The position numbers and the translations under genes are program-made. Of a stretch of 6,707 nucleotides of DNA, positions 6,060 to 6,707 are shown piece after piece (the first letter of the stretch is position 1; the number at the start of each line of letters is the position of its first letter). Under the pieces are notes generated by a model. The model worked only from the letters and a program-made list of their open reading frames with translations. It did no database searches and was not told the origin of the DNA. Source of the DNA: Candidatus Dadabacteria bacterium (lineage in GTDB: Bacteria; Desulfobacterota_D; UBA1144; Nemesobacterales; UBA2774); the NCBI GenBank assembly GCA_020054175.1, contig JAGVLR010000112.1, forward strand, positions 1 through 6,707. Reading direction: 5' to 3'.

Positions 6060-6578
6060 TCAGAGCTCCCTCTGAACGACGTCCGAATCTATGAGCGCAG
6101 ACTTTTCGATAACGGAATTCCTGACGAATATAGGTGATTCCATGCGGGCCGCAAGGGCAATCGCATCGCTCGGGCGCGCGTCTATCCGTGACAGCTTGCC
6201 GCCGACCGACATTTCCACCTGCGCGTAATAAACCTGGTCTCTCAGATCCGTGATTATTATTCTTTTCACCTCTGCGTTCATGGACCTCACCATCGCGGCC
6301 ACCATGTCGTAAGTGAGCGGGCGCACAGGCACAGCTCCGGAAAGGCCTATCTCTATAGACCTTGCTTCACAGAGACCGATCCATATAGGGAGCATGGTTT
6401 CTTTTTTCTTGTTCGCCAGAAGGACGACGGGCGACTGCGTGAGCTGGTCGAAGCCGAGTCCCTGTATCTCCATCTCCTGCTCAGGTTCAGACTTCTTTTC
6501 CGCGCTCAGCGGCAGAGTGAGGGCTAGACATATAACGGTCAAAAGCGAAGCGACTGTAATCAAACCCCTTATTCGCAT
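6060..6578 (-). CDS. Exported bifunctional-nuclease (BFN/DUF151) domain protein
   Basis: This 172-aa protein has a BFN (DUF151) domain at about 36-160. Family hallmarks are EIQGLGFD, a conserved LPIWIG (63-68), EARSIEIGL (71-79), RPLTYDM (86-92) and RIDARPSDAIALAAR (131-145). BFN proteins are small, often stand-alone, and some have reported nuclease activity; their cellular role is poorly defined. The ATG at 6578 is chosen over one ten codons upstream. A near-perfect GGAGGTGA lies five bases before it, and the chosen start gives a clean signal peptide: R2/R4, a hydrophobic stretch at about 6-24, and a likely cut at PLSA before EKK. The protein is thus predicted to be periplasmic or membrane-anchored, unlike the cytoplasmic members. 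It lies upstream of pheA on the same strand, but pheA has its own promoter. Function is uncertain. Confidence 0.85.
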   Translation of the reverse strand: MRIRGLITVASLLTVICLALTLPLSAEKKSEPEQEMEIQGLGFDQLTQSPVVLLANKKKETMLPIWIGLCEARSIEIGLSGAVPVRPLTYDMVAAMVRSMNAEVKRIIITDLRDQVYYAQVEMSVGGKLSRIDARPSDAIALAARMESPIFVRNSVIEKSALIDSDVVQREL

Positions 6579-6583
6579 AGTGG

Positions 6584-6591
6584 TCACCTCC
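6584..6591 (-). promoter_or_regulatory. Shine-Dalgarno that decides the DUF151 gene start
   Basis: On - the octamer GGAGGTGA is fully complementary to the usual 16S rRNA 3' end and lies five bases before the ATG at 6578. The alternative upstream ATG at 6608 would place this element inside the coding region and would add ten residues ahead of the basic signal-peptide start. The downstream ATG is therefore preferred. Confidence 0.85.
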
Positions 6592-6707
6592 GTGCAAAAG
6601 AATAGCATAAAGCCGCTTCATAGAGTAAATCCCGGCGCGATAAATACCTCGCTCGAGGCTTGAAAAGCGGCGGAATTGGAATTCAGAAAATCGAACGGCG
6701 CTATGTG

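Noticed and set aside
6579..6608. Upstream ATG extending the DUF151 protein by ten residues
   Set aside because: The extension would run through the GGAGGTGA ribosome-binding site and would put extra residues ahead of a normal signal-peptide start.
6612..6671. GCCGCTT...AAGCGGC inverted repeat upstream of the DUF151 gene as a regulatory hairpin or riboswitch
   Set aside because: The arms are only 7 bp and are separated by 46 bases holding just a 4-bp inner stem. No known riboswitch core was recognised, and chance is likely.

Overview
The window fits a chromosomal segment of a Gram-negative bacterium. It encodes an outer-membrane porin with a Sec signal peptide and a C-terminal Tyr-Phe, a fused chorismate mutase/prephenate dehydratase, and Shine-Dalgarno and sigma70-like promoter sequences. 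GC content is moderate to high, with free use of AGG and ATA codons. This would suit a deltaproteobacterium-like or candidate-phylum lineage, but the sequence alone does not fix the taxon. No mobile elements, RNA genes or CRISPR arrays were seen.

Layout, left to right. (1) The 3' part of a YfcE-like metallophosphoesterase on +, cut by the window edge. (2) A 253-bp spacer with a small hairpin and a strong bidirectional rho-independent terminator. (3) On -, a 461-aa phosphate-selective-porin (OprP/OprO) family protein with a Q-rich coiled coil ahead of the barrel. (4) A 173-bp divergent regulatory region carrying four 11-bp-periodic TTAACA-like repeats, read here as a Pho box. (5) On +, a phoB-phoR-like two-component operon. 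(6) Convergent to it on -, pheA, with a near-consensus sigma70 promoter. (7) On -, a bifunctional-nuclease-domain (DUF151) protein with a signal peptide.

How the genes fit together. Items 3 to 5 look like one phosphate-starvation module. The sensor kinase would respond to phosphate limitation and phosphorylate the PhoB-like regulator. That regulator would bind the tandem repeats between the two transcription units, switching on the outer-membrane porin and probably its own operon. The repeats lie in the right place and orientation for the porin promoter. No pst transporter or phoU is present in the window. The metallophosphoesterase, pheA and the DUF151 gene appear to be unrelated neighbours with housekeeping-type roles.

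Most of the window is ordinary. The part most worth a second look is the Pho-box array with its adjacent dyads, followed by the exported DUF151 protein and the hendecad-containing coiled coil on the porin.
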